Source: an uncultured Eubacteriales bacterium
GTDB lineage: Bacteria; Bacillota; Clostridia; Lachnospirales; Anaerotignaceae
Direction: 5' to 3'
Assembly: GCA_934256695.1 (NCBI GenBank)
Contig: CAKQPE010000059.1
Span: 1 to 11,262 of the forward strand
Length of the DNA: 11,262 nucleotides
Both the position numbers and the translations under genes were made by a program. A model generated the notes under the pieces. That model saw only the letters and a program-made list of their open reading frames with translations. It was not told the origin of the DNA and did not search any database. This document shows, piece by piece, positions 1 through 6,872 of the stretch. How positions within the stretch are numbered: the stretch's first letter is position 1; every line of letters starts with the position of its first letter.

Positions 1-43
1 ACGCTTACTACTTCTTCATCATATGCATCACAAAGGAAAGCAA
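1..43. repeat. Inverted copy of an internal glyS segment (junction or chimera)
   Basis: Bases 1-43 are the exact reverse complement of bases 928-886, with no mismatch (position i pairs with 929 minus i). The match breaks at base 44. In the glyS reading frame these bases translate to a Tyr/Phe/Ile-rich stretch that does not resemble GlyRS, whereas from about base 36 onward the translation (ESKYNVGVD...) does. The few bases around 36-43 fit both sequences, which is junction microhomology. The likeliest explanation is a fold-back chimera at a contig end; a true inversion in the genome is the alternative. Confidence 0.9.
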
Positions 44-1268
44 ATACAATGTAGGCGTTGACTGTGCAATACTTATGAATCCACAGACATGGGTTGCATC
101 AGGTCATGTAGGCGGTTTCAGCGATCCTCTTATGGACTGTAAGGACTGCCACGAAAGATTTCGTGCCGATAAAATTATAGAAGAATACCTTGACACACAC
201 GGTCATATGGGTGAGGTTGCCGACGGCTGGTCAAACGAAAAAATGTTGAACTTTATTAAAGACAACAACATTGCATGTCCATCTTGCGGCGGTCATAACT
301 TTACAGACATCAGACAGTTTAACCTTATGTTCAAAACATTCCAGGGTGTTACGGAAGACAGCAAGAATGTTGTTTATTTAAGACCGGAAACAGCACAGGG
401 TATATTCGTAAACTTCAAGAATGTTCAGAGAACAACAAGAAAGAAAATTCCTTTCGGTATAGGTCAGATAGGTAAATCTTTCAGAAACGAAATTACACCT
501 GGTAACTTTACTTTCCGTACAAGAGAATTTGAACAGATGGAACTTGAATTCTTCTGTGAACCGGGAACAGACCTTGAATGGTTCAATTACTGGAGACAGT
601 ATGCAGTAGATTTCCTTAATAAGCTTGGCATGACAAAAGAAAATACTCGTGTACGTGACCATGAGCCTGAGGAATTAAGCCATTACAGCAAAGCAACAAC
701 AGATATTGAATATCTTTTCCCATTCGGTTGGGGTGAACTTTGGGGCATTGCCGACAGAACAGATTTCGACCTGAAACAGCATCAGGAATTTTCAAGCGAA
801 GATTTGTCATACTTCGATCAGGAAAAGAATGAAAAATATATTCCTTACTGCATAGAACCTTCTCTCGGTGCAGACCGTGTTACACTTGCTTTCCTTTGTG
901 ATGCATATGATGAAGAAGTAGTAAGCGTTAAAGACGGAAAGGAAGACATAAGAACTGTACTTCATCTCCATCCGGCACTTGCACCTGTAAAAGCTGCTGT
1001 GCTTCCTTTAAGCAAAAAACTCGGTGCAAAAGCAGACGAAGTTTATTCAATGCTTGCTAAGAATTTCAATGTTGAATATGACGATGCAGGCAGTATCGGC
1101 AAGAGATACAGAAGACAGGACGAAATCGGTACACCTTTCTGCATAACAGTTGACTTTGATACAGAAACAGACGGTGCTGTAACTGTACGTGACAGAGATT
1201 CTATGGAACAGATAAGAATTAAGATAGATGAACTTGAGTCTTATCTCAAAGACAAAATGGAATTTTAA
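36..1268 (+). CDS. glyS: Glycine--tRNA ligase (GlyRS, single-chain alpha2 type), 5' partial
   Basis: This enzyme charges tRNA-Gly with glycine using ATP in the cytoplasm. About 410 authentic residues are visible of a family that is usually near 460, so roughly the first 40-50 are missing at the left edge. Class II synthetase signatures are clear: motif 2 contains FRNE (bases 480-491), the glycine-site block reads FPFGWGELWG, and motif 3 contains GADRV (from base 867). The C-terminal part, from about base 960, is the anticodon-binding domain. Two CxxC pairs (Cys codons at 138 and 147, and at 276 and 285) could bind zinc; that is inference. The frame stays open upstream to base 3, but those codons come from the inverted 43-base copy and are not GlyRS. 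The ATG at 75 is an internal methionine (ILMNPQTW), not the start. The gene converges on the minus-strand methyltransferase, with a shared terminator between them. Confidence 0.95.
   Translation, partial: ESKYNVGVDCAILMNPQTWVASGHVGGFSDPLMDCKDCHERFRADKIIEEYLDTHGHMGEVADGWSNEKMLNFIKDNNIACPSCGGHNFTDIRQFNLMFKTFQGVTEDSKNVVYLRPETAQGIFVNFKNVQRTTRKKIPFGIGQIGKSFRNEITPGNFTFRTREFEQMELEFFCEPGTDLEWFNYWRQYAVDFLNKLGMTKENTRVRDHEPEELSHYSKATTDIEYLFPFGWGELWGIADRTDFDLKQHQEFSSEDLSYFDQEKNEKYIPYCIEPSLGADRVTLAFLCDAYDEEVVSVKDGKEDIRTVLHLHPALAPVKAAVLPLSKKLGAKADEVYSMLAKNFNVEYDDAGSIGKRYRRQDEIGTPFCITVDFDTETDGAVTVRDRDSMEQIRIKIDELESYLKDKMEF
886..928. repeat. Internal glyS segment matched by the inverted copy at the left edge
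   Basis: This is the source copy of the 43-base perfect inverted repeat. It lies in frame within GlyRS just after motif 3 and encodes the expected protein sequence (around FLCDAYDEEVV), so it is the authentic copy. The one at bases 1-43 is the misplaced one. Confidence 0.9.
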
Positions 1269-1302
1269 TCAGTTTGTTCCGAAACAGTGATTAAACTTTA
1301 AT

Positions 1303-1341
1303 AAAACCCCTCAATGGCAAAAACAGTCGTTGAGGGGTTTT
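1303..1341. terminator. Bidirectional intrinsic terminator between convergent genes
   Basis: A perfect 12-bp stem (1303-1314 with 1330-1341, AAAACCCCTCAA/TTGAGGGGTTTT) can extend inward by four pairs including wobbles, leaving a loop of about 7 nt. The A-start and T-end give a U-run on either strand, with TTTT on the plus side and TTTTATT on the minus side. It sits 34 bases after the glyS stop and 29 bases beyond the 3' end of the minus-strand gene, so it can end both transcripts. Confidence 0.88.
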
Positions 1342-1370
1342 GAAATAATATTCTTAATTGTATAAAATTC

Positions 1371-2522
1371 TTATCTGCAATCGTTCCAGTCCTTTGGCGG
1401 TCTTGGGCCATAGAACTGATAGTAATCTGTTTTTATACGTCCGTTAAAAAGCTTTCTCTTTGCATCGGCTTTTTTGTTGAAAAGCTTTTCGAAATACTCC
1501 ATAGATGTAATAACATATGATGACCATGTGGAATTTGTTTCCATAAGCCTTCCAAGTGTTCTGTAAAGCTCCTCAACTGTTTTAAGCTCACCAAGACGTT
1601 CTCCATAAGGCGGATTGGTAATCATACAGCCGTAATCACCCATTAATGCTGCTTTTTCAAGAGGGCATACAGTAAATTCTATACAGTCATCAACACCTGC
1701 TTTTTCCGCATTTTCTTTTGCAACGGCTATTGCCTCCGGATCAATATCACTGCCATAAATACGAGGACAGCAATCATAATCTATAGCTTTATATGCCTCC
1801 ACACGTGCTTGCTTGAAAAGTGCTTTGCCGACTCTTTCCCACTGTTCACAGGCAAATGTACGATTAAGTCCCGGTGCAATGTTTCTCGCTATCATAGCGG
1901 CTTCTATAGGTATTGTGCCTGATCCGCACATAGGATCGAAAAGTATCCTGTTCTTTCTCCAGTAGCTTAAATCTATCATTGCCGCTGCAAGAGTCTCTTT
2001 CAAAGGAGCGTCCATTGCTTCGGCTCTATAGCCTCTTTTATGAAGACTATAACCTGATGTATCGATAGTAAGTGTGGCTGTGTCATTTAAAAGTGCCACT
2101 TGGATTGTATAGTCCGCACCTGTTTCATCAAACCAATCAACCTTGTATTTAAGTTTAAGTTTTTCAACAACAGCTTTCTTAACTATTGCCTGACAATCAG
2201 GAACACTGTGGAGTGTGGATTTTACAGATTTTCCGTTTACTGTAAATTTTCCGTCAACAGGTATCCATGCACCCCAGTCAAGGGCTTTTGTGCTTTCAAA
2301 AAGGCTGTCAAAGGTAAGAGCCTTAAATTCACCTATTTTTATAAGTATTTTACTTGGGAATCTCATCCAGAGGTTAGCTTTTACAATGTCAGATTCATCA
2401 CCGTCAAACTCAACTTTTCCATCATAGGCTCTTATGTTTTCAAAGCCGAGTCGCTGTGCTTCTCGTTTAATACATGATTCCAGACCAAAAGTAGATGTAG
2501 CTATAAGTCTTATGTTTTTCAT
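1371..2522 (-). CDS. THUMP-domain class I SAM-dependent RNA methyltransferase (RlmL N-terminal/YpsC type)
   Basis: The 383-residue protein matches the COG0116 family, whose E. coli member RlmL makes m2G2445 in 23S rRNA. The N-terminal ~155 residues form the ferredoxin-like plus THUMP RNA-binding part. The conserved LHKRGYR block lies at residues 160-166. The Rossmann methyltransferase follows, with SAM motif I DPMCGSGT (196-203), the acidic ribose-binding GSDID (257-261) and the N-methyltransferase catalytic motif TNPPYGER (302-309). It lacks the second, RlmK-like methyltransferase domain of the E. coli fusion, as is usual in Firmicutes. The ATG at 2522 has a GGTGA ribosome site 7 nt upstream. 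The gene is monocistronic, divergent from tgt and convergent with glyS. The family is certain; the exact target base is inferred from homology. Confidence 0.93.
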   Translation of the reverse strand: MKNIRLIATSTFGLESCIKREAQRLGFENIRAYDGKVEFDGDESDIVKANLWMRFPSKILIKIGEFKALTFDSLFESTKALDWGAWIPVDGKFTVNGKSVKSTLHSVPDCQAIVKKAVVEKLKLKYKVDWFDETGADYTIQVALLNDTATLTIDTSGYSLHKRGYRAEAMDAPLKETLAAAMIDLSYWRKNRILFDPMCGSGTIPIEAAMIARNIAPGLNRTFACEQWERVGKALFKQARVEAYKAIDYDCCPRIYGSDIDPEAIAVAKENAEKAGVDDCIEFTVCPLEKAALMGDYGCMITNPPYGERLGELKTVEELYRTLGRLMETNSTWSSYVITSMEYFEKLFNKKADAKRKLFNGRIKTDYYQFYGPRPPKDWNDCR

Positions 2523-2560
2523 TAAATCACCATTTCTATAATATTAAAGTTTAAAAATAT

Positions 2561-2588
2561 ATTTTATATCATTTTACCATAAAGACAA
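2561..2588 (-). promoter_or_regulatory. Possible promoter for the THUMP methyltransferase
   Basis: On the minus strand, TTGTCT (2588-2583) is followed after 16 nt by TAAAAT (2566-2561), giving a 5' leader of about 30 nt. The region is very AT-rich and other -10 choices such as TATAAA overlap, so this is a weak call. Confidence 0.35.
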
Positions 2589-2606
2589 GCAGTTTGCGAA
2601 ATATTC

Positions 2607-2635
2607 TTGAAAAAATATCAAAAAAACTGTATATT
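2607..2635 (+). promoter_or_regulatory. Sigma-A-type promoter of tgt
   Basis: TTGAAA (2607-2612) and TATATT (2630-2635) are separated by exactly 17 nt. Transcription would start near 2642, giving a leader of about 37 nt. Because the -35 hexamer is also a TTG codon in frame with tgt, the longest open frame begins here. A start inside the promoter is impossible for this transcript, which supports the ATG at 2679. Confidence 0.75.
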
Positions 2636-2678
2636 CATATGTAGACTAATAGGATTTAATTATAGAAGGAGAAACAGA

Positions 2679-3839
2679 ATGTATAAGTTATTAAAAACCC
2701 AAGGACGTGCAAAAAGAGGCGAGTTTCATACTCCTCACGGAATAATTCAGACTCCTGTGTTTATGAACGTAGGAACATGTGCTGCAATTAAAGGTGCATT
2801 GTCAAGCGAGGATTTGGAAAGAATTAAATGTCAGGTTGAGCTTTCAAACACATATCACCTTCATGTAAGACCCGGTGATAAGATAATCAAACAACTGGGA
2901 GGACTTCATAAGTTTATGGTTTGGAATAAACCTATACTTACGGATTCCGGCGGATTTCAGGTATTTTCGCTTGCTCAGCTAAGAAAAATTAAAGAAGAAG
3001 GCGTTTATTTTTCATCTCATATTGACGGCAAAAAAATATTTATGGGTCCGGAGGAGAGTATGCAGATTCAATCAAATCTTGCCAGCACAATAGCAATGGC
3101 TTTTGATGAATGTCCTCCTGCTAAGGCGGAAAGAAGCTATGTTGAAAATTCCGTTGCAAGAACTACAAGATGGCTTGAAAGATGCAAAAAGGAAATGAAC
3201 AGACTTAATTCCCTCGATGATACAATAAACAAACAGCAAATGCTTTTCGGTATAAATCAGGGTGCAATATATGATGATATTCGTATAGAACACGCAAAAA
3301 GAATATCCGAAATGGATTTGGACGGATATGCCGTAGGCGGGCTTGCCGTAGGTGAAAGTCATGCGGAAATGTATCATGTACTTGAAGCAGTTGTTCCGTA
3401 CCTTCCTCAGAACAAGCCTACATACCTTATGGGCGTAGGCACACCGGAAAACATACTTGAAGCAGTAGAAAGAGGAGTTGATTTCTTCGACTGCGTTCTT
3501 CCGGCAAGAAACGGCAGACATGCCAATGTTTATACAAACAAAGGAAAACTTAATCTCTTAAATGCAAGATATGAGCTTGATGACACACCTATTGATGATG
3601 AGTGTCATTGTCCAACCTGCCAGAGATATTCAAAGGCATATATAAGACATCTTTTTAAAGCTAAGGAAATGCTTGCCATGAGGTTATGTGTAATGCACAA
3701 TCTTTATTTCTTCAACAATATGATGGAAGAAATAAGAACCTCCCTTGATAACTCAACATTTGACAGTTATAAAAAAATGCGTCTTGAAGGCTTTAAAATT
3801 GCCGAGAATGACAAAATAATTTATAAAAGAAACAGATAA
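2679..3839 (+). CDS. tgt: tRNA-guanine transglycosylase (queuine/preQ1 tRNA-ribosyltransferase)
   Basis: Bacterial Tgt exchanges guanine-34 of GUN-anticodon tRNAs (Asp, Asn, His, Tyr) for preQ1 on the way to queuosine. The 386-residue protein aligns position by position with the well-studied Zymomonas enzyme. D89 in TDSGGFQ is the equivalent of D102, D143 of D156, Q194 in GINQG of Q203, and the nucleophile D271 in FDCV of D280. The zinc ligands C309, C311, C314 and H340 follow. The usual LPTR reads LPAR here, a tolerated variant. The start is ATG 2679 with AAGGAG (2666-2671) 7 nt upstream; the open frame extends 24 codons further but runs into the promoter. Neither queA nor another queuosine gene is adjacent. 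The downstream neighbour yajC is a classic partner but has its own promoter. Confidence 0.97.
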   Translation: MYKLLKTQGRAKRGEFHTPHGIIQTPVFMNVGTCAAIKGALSSEDLERIKCQVELSNTYHLHVRPGDKIIKQLGGLHKFMVWNKPILTDSGGFQVFSLAQLRKIKEEGVYFSSHIDGKKIFMGPEESMQIQSNLASTIAMAFDECPPAKAERSYVENSVARTTRWLERCKKEMNRLNSLDDTINKQQMLFGINQGAIYDDIRIEHAKRISEMDLDGYAVGGLAVGESHAEMYHVLEAVVPYLPQNKPTYLMGVGTPENILEAVERGVDFFDCVLPARNGRHANVYTNKGKLNLLNARYELDDTPIDDECHCPTCQRYSKAYIRHLFKAKEMLAMRLCVMHNLYFFNNMMEEIRTSLDNSTFDSYKKMRLEGFKIAENDKIIYKRNR

Positions 3840-3873
3840 ATGAAATAATTTATTAAAAACAGTATATTTTTTG

Positions 3874-3902
3874 TTGACGATATTTACTAAATTTTATATA
3901 AT
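3874..3902 (+). promoter_or_regulatory. Strong sigma-A-type promoter of yajC
   Basis: TTGACG (3874-3879) and a perfect TATAAT (3897-3902) are separated by 17 nt. Transcription would begin near 3909, leaving a leader of about 65 nt. No hairpin terminator is visible between the tgt stop (3839) and this promoter, so read-through from tgt may add to yajC expression. Confidence 0.82.
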
Positions 3903-3973
3903 TATATCATGTGTAAAAATGGATATGTATTTAAACTTGCATATTCAATATATTTAAAAGGAGCGAATAAGAT

Positions 3974-4438
3974 ATGTATTTACCAAACGTACTCTTAGAT
4001 GCTGCCAGCACAGTTGTTAACGGTGCAGGTGCATCAGGCAGTTCAACTTCATCATCAGGCGGATTTTTAAGCGGAATGAACCCTATAGTTATGGTTGTTT
4101 TATACTGCGTTGTTATTTTAGCTATTTTCTATATTTTCTCAATTAAACCACAGAGAAAGAAAGATAAAGCTCAGCAGGAAATGAGAGAATCAATTAAAGT
4201 AGGCGATTCTGTTCTTTTAAGCACAGGTTTCTACGGCAAGGTTGTAGATGTTACAGCTGAATGTTATATAATTGAATTCGGTACAAATAAAGGCATAAGA
4301 ATACCTGTTGTAAAACAGTCTGTATATGCCGTAAAAGAACCTAACCTTACAAACAAACCGGAAGAAGAACCTGTACCTGAAAAGAAACCACTTTTCGGCG
4401 GTTTAAAGAAAAAAGAAAACGAAGAAGAAAATAAATAA
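3974..4438 (+). CDS. yajC: Preprotein translocase accessory subunit YajC
   Basis: YajC is a small membrane protein of the SecDF-YajC holotranslocon. The 154-residue protein has a short Ser/Gly/Ala-rich outer segment (about 1-35), one membrane helix (about 38-57) and then IKPQRKK, matching the family's IRPQ-basic motif that fixes the C-terminus inside. A compact cytoplasmic domain follows (VGDSVLLSTGFYGKV, about 75-89), and the tail is highly charged, Glu/Lys/Pro-rich (about 128-154). The protein is longer than the roughly 90-110 residues typical of the family, because of both the N-terminal linker and the charged tail. AAAAGGAG (3956-3963) lies 10 nt before the ATG. A terminator follows immediately, so secD and secF must lie elsewhere. 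Confidence 0.93.
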   Translation: MYLPNVLLDAASTVVNGAGASGSSTSSSGGFLSGMNPIVMVVLYCVVILAIFYIFSIKPQRKKDKAQQEMRESIKVGDSVLLSTGFYGKVVDVTAECYIIEFGTNKGIRIPVVKQSVYAVKEPNLTNKPEEEPVPEKKPLFGGLKKKENEEENK

Positions 4439-4448
4439 TTCGTAATTT

Positions 4449-4481
4449 AAAGATGTGGATTTTAATATCCGCATCTTTTTT
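4449..4481 (+). terminator. Intrinsic terminator after yajC
   Basis: A 12-bp stem (AAAGATGTGGAT 4449-4460 with ATCCGCATCTTT 4467-4478, one G-U pair) has a 6-nt loop and runs into TTTTTT. It starts 11 bases after the yajC stop. The A-run before the stem could also allow termination on the minus strand. Confidence 0.88.
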
Positions 4482-4558
4482 ATTTTATTGTTCTGTATTT
4501 TCTTTCTGTTTCTGCATGGTATTTTCTCCTAATTATATTAAAAATATATGTTTTTTCA

Positions 4559-4587
4559 TTGTATATAAAACTTATTTATAGTATTAT
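4559..4587 (+). promoter_or_regulatory. Probable promoter of the methyltransferase-hslO-Nudix operon
   Basis: TTGTAT (4559-4564) and TATTAT (4582-4587) are separated by 17 nt, placing the transcription start near 4594 and leaving a leader of about 37 nt. The -10 matches consensus at 5 of 6 positions and the -35 at only 3 of 6. It lies just after the yajC terminator, where a new promoter is needed. Confidence 0.45.
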
Positions 4588-4630
4588 TAAATATAAAGCA
4601 TTTTTTATTTTTATTTTGGAGGTAAGGTTT

Positions 4631-5398
4631 TTGGCTGCTTACGAGGAATTTGCATCTGTTTATGACATATTCATGGATAACATGGACTACGATATGTGGG
4701 TTGAATATATCCACCGTATATGGGATAAAGAAAATATTAAGCCTAAGCTTATAGCTGAACTTGGCTGTGGAACAGGAAATATTACCGGCCGACTCGCTAA
4801 AGAAGGCTATGACATGATAGGCATAGATATTTCAGAGGAAATGCTTTCGGTAGCAAAAACCAAAGCCGAGGAGGACGGCAGCAAAAATATTCTCTACCTC
4901 TTGCAGGATATGACGGAATTTGAACTTTACGGCACTGTAGATGTTATTTTATGTCTCTGTGACAGTATAAATTATATAACAGAATATGACGATCTTGTTC
5001 AGGTATTTAAGCTGGTAAACAACTACCTTGAGCCTAACGGACTTTTTATATTCGATATTAACACAGAGTATAAATTTAAGCATATTTTAGGAGACAACAC
5101 ATTTGCCGATACAGAAGAAAATGCAGCTTATATATGGCAGAATTTTTATGATGAGAACGAAAAAATAAACGAGTATTATGTGAATTTTTTCATCAAAAAT
5201 AATGATGATACTTACGAAAGAACAGAAGAATATCATTATGAGAGAGCATATACATTAGATGAAATCAAAAACGCCTTATCGGAAGCAGGACTTATTTTTG
5301 AAAATTCATACAATGCTTTTTCATTTGATGAACCTAAATATGACAGCCAGCGAGTTTATATCATAGCAAGAGAACACGGTAAAATACAGGAGGCATAA
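4631..5398 (+). CDS. Class I SAM-dependent methyltransferase (YqeM-like)
   Basis: The 255-residue soluble protein has SAM motif I ELGCGTGN (residues 43-50), the acidic ribose-binding loop GIDIS (64-68) and the seven-strand Rossmann methyltransferase order. The N-terminal YEEFASVYDIFM block resembles Bacillus YqeM and relatives of unknown substrate, so I do not assign a target. The start is TTG 4631, 8 nt after GGAGG (4618-4622); homology (AAYEEFASVYD) begins right there. The open frame reaches 24 codons further up, but that stretch is Ile/Phe-rich, lacks a ribosome site and would start inside the probable promoter. The stop is 5 nt before hslO, and the hslO ribosome site overlaps this gene's last codons, suggesting coupled translation. 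Confidence 0.9.
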   Translation: MAAYEEFASVYDIFMDNMDYDMWVEYIHRIWDKENIKPKLIAELGCGTGNITGRLAKEGYDMIGIDISEEMLSVAKTKAEEDGSKNILYLLQDMTEFELYGTVDVILCLCDSINYITEYDDLVQVFKLVNNYLEPNGLFIFDINTEYKFKHILGDNTFADTEENAAYIWQNFYDENEKINEYYVNFFIKNNDDTYERTEEYHYERAYTLDEIKNALSEAGLIFENSYNAFSFDEPKYDSQRVYIIAREHGKIQEA

Positions 5399-5403
5399 TT
5401 TTA

Positions 5404-6288
5404 ATGGAAGATTATATAGTACGTGCCACTGCCGCAAATGGCTTTATAAGAGCTTTTGCCGCAATAAGCACAAATACAGTTGAAGAAGCAAGAAAAATTC
5501 ACGGCACAACACCTGTTGCGTCAGCAGCCTTAGGCAGAATGTTGACAGCCGGAGCAATAATGGGAGCTATGCTCAAATCGGAAAAAGACCTTATTACATT
5601 ACAGATAACCGGAAGCGGACCTCTTAAAGGCGTTCTTGTTACATCCGACAGTAAATCAAATGTAAAAGGATATGTTGTTAATCCCGATGCTGACCTTCCT
5701 TTGAAACCCGACGGAAAGCTTGATGTAGGAAATGCTGTAGGTGTGGGAACATTAAAAATAATTAAAGATGTAGGGCTTAAAGACCCTTATGTAGGTTCAA
5801 TCGAACTTATTTCAGGCGAAATAGCAGATGACCTTACGTACTATTTTGCTCAGAGCGAACAGGTTCCTTCTTCCGTAGGACTTGGTGTATTGGTAGATAC
5901 AGACTGCACAATCAAGCACTCCGGCGGCTTTATAGTTCAGCTTATGCCGGGAGCTGACGAGGAAATTATTGATAAGCTCGAAAAAAAGCTTATGACAATA
6001 CCTTATGTTACGGATATGCTTAATGACGGCTACAGTGCGGAAAAAATGCTTGAGGCGATACTTGGCGATTTAGAACTTGAAATACTTGAAAAATCACCTA
6101 TGCAGTACAAATGCACCTGCTCAAAAGACAGAGTTGAAAAAGCAATAATAAGTCTTGGAAAAAAAGAAATTTCCCAAATTATAGAAGAAGACAAAAAGGC
6201 AGAGCTTACCTGCCAGTTCTGCGGAAAAGTTTATAACTTTAATGAAACAGAGCTTAAAGATATTCTTTTAAAAGCATGCTCAAAGTAA
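5404..6288 (+). CDS. hslO: Hsp33 redox-activated molecular chaperone HslO
   Basis: Hsp33 is a cytoplasmic holdase kept inactive by a zinc centre. Oxidation forms disulfides, releases zinc and exposes the substrate-binding surface. The 294-residue protein is full length for the family. It has the N-terminal chaperone domain (ATAANGFIRAFAA near residue 8, the TGSGPLKG block at 69-76), the middle linker and the C-terminal redox switch C237-x-C239 ... C270-x2-C273. Extra cysteines lie at 168 and 292. AGGAGG (5388-5393) lies 10 nt before ATG 5404, inside the end of the preceding gene. It is the middle gene of a tight operon, with 5 nt before it and 13 nt after. Confidence 0.97.
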   Translation: MEDYIVRATAANGFIRAFAAISTNTVEEARKIHGTTPVASAALGRMLTAGAIMGAMLKSEKDLITLQITGSGPLKGVLVTSDSKSNVKGYVVNPDADLPLKPDGKLDVGNAVGVGTLKIIKDVGLKDPYVGSIELISGEIADDLTYYFAQSEQVPSSVGLGVLVDTDCTIKHSGGFIVQLMPGADEEIIDKLEKKLMTIPYVTDMLNDGYSAEKMLEAILGDLELEILEKSPMQYKCTCSKDRVEKAIISLGKKEISQIIEEDKKAELTCQFCGKVYNFNETELKDILLKACSK

Positions 6289-6301
6289 AAGAGGTGCTTA
6301 A

Positions 6302-6730
6302 ATGAGGAGAGATTTTGCTCTTACGGTAAAAGCCGTTATTGTAAAAGATGACCGTTTTCTTGTACTCAAAAGATCCGAAAAAGAAATGAGTTCCAGCTAC
6401 ATGAACAAACGTGAATGTTGGGATTTGCCCGGTGGCGGAGTTAAGTTTTTTGAAACTGCCGAACACGGACTTTTCAGAGAAATACACGAGGAAACAGGCA
6501 TAAAAGTAAGTTTAAAAAAAATACTTAACGTATATGACGCTATACGGCTCAACATACATATGCTCATAATAACATATGTATGCGTATACAAAAGCGGAGA
6601 TGTCAGATTAAGCAGTGAGCACGAAGATTACTACTGGCTTACCATTGACGAGATGTATGAAAAAAAGCTGCCTAACTGGATGATACGAGATTTTTATGCC
6701 GTATACAACGAGTATTGCAAAGATAAATAA
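6302..6730 (+). CDS. Nudix hydrolase
   Basis: The 142-residue protein carries a textbook Nudix box at residues 45-67: G45, five residues, E51, seven residues, then REIHEETGI. R59, E60, E63 and E64 form the divalent-metal site that hydrolyses a nucleoside diphosphate linked to another group. The preceding CWDLPGGG fits the family. The substrate cannot be read from sequence; oxidised nucleotides, dNTPs or nucleotide sugars are all possible. GAGGTG (6291-6296) lies 5 nt before ATG 6302, and the gene follows hslO by 13 nt, so it is the last gene of the operon. A role in sanitising damaged nucleotides beside the oxidative-stress chaperone is attractive but is inference. Confidence 0.93.
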   Translation: MRRDFALTVKAVIVKDDRFLVLKRSEKEMSSSYMNKRECWDLPGGGVKFFETAEHGLFREIHEETGIKVSLKKILNVYDAIRLNIHMLIITYVCVYKSGDVRLSSEHEDYYWLTIDEMYEKKLPNWMIRDFYAVYNEYCKDK

Positions 6731-6759
6731 ACTTAAAATTTATTGAACTGATTAAAACC

Positions 6760-6846
6760 GTGGGACTCTGTCCCACACCCTGCAAACCTTTGAAAAGGTT
6801 TGACCTAAACTTTTAGTAAAATACCGTGACAAAGTCACGGTATTTT
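6760..6846. repeat. Three-hairpin intergenic element, probably a dispersed repeat
   Basis: Three consecutive stem-loops fill this 87-base stretch. The first is GTGGGAC/GTCCCAC with a 3-nt loop (6760-6776). The second is CAAACCTT/AAGGTTTG with a 4-nt loop (6783-6802). The third is a perfect 13-bp stem at 6818-6846. The first two and the joining CACCCTGC and GACCTAAACTTTT segments resemble, from memory, an intergenic repeat scattered through many clostridial genomes; I cannot confirm this here. Nothing in it looks coding. Confidence 0.6.
6818..6846. terminator. Terminator-like hairpin ending the hslO operon
   Basis: A perfect 13-bp stem (6818-6830 with 6834-6846, AAAATACCGTGAC/GTCACGGTATTTT) has a 3-nt loop. 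The U-run is only the four T of the stem end, but the symmetric A/T ends fit a bidirectional terminator. It is the only good candidate after the Nudix gene. Confidence 0.65.
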
Positions 6847-6872
6847 GTGACTAAGTATAAAATTGCCAATAA

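Noticed and set aside
75..77. ATG 75 as the glyS start
   Set aside because: It is the internal methionine of the conserved ILMNPQTW segment; GlyRS-like codons precede it.
2100..2477. 125-residue plus-strand frame opposite the THUMP methyltransferase
   Set aside because: It is antisense to a clearly conserved gene, has no ribosome site, and its composition follows the complement of the real codons.
2607..2678. 24-codon N-terminal extension of tgt
   Set aside because: It starts at the -35 hexamer of a good promoter, has no ribosome site and no homology; ATG 2679 has a correctly spaced AAGGAG.
3072..3521. 149-residue minus-strand frame inside tgt
   Set aside because: It is a shadow of the conserved tgt codons with no start signal or family resemblance.
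3903..3973. Riboswitch or attenuator in the yajC leader
   Set aside because: The leader is about 65 nt of AT-rich sequence without stable paired elements or a known aptamer motif.
4559..4630. 24-codon hydrophobic extension of the methyltransferase, which could mimic a membrane anchor
   Set aside because: The Ile/Phe-rich translation reflects AT-rich leader DNA containing the probable promoter; GGAGG is placed for the TTG at 4631, where homology begins.
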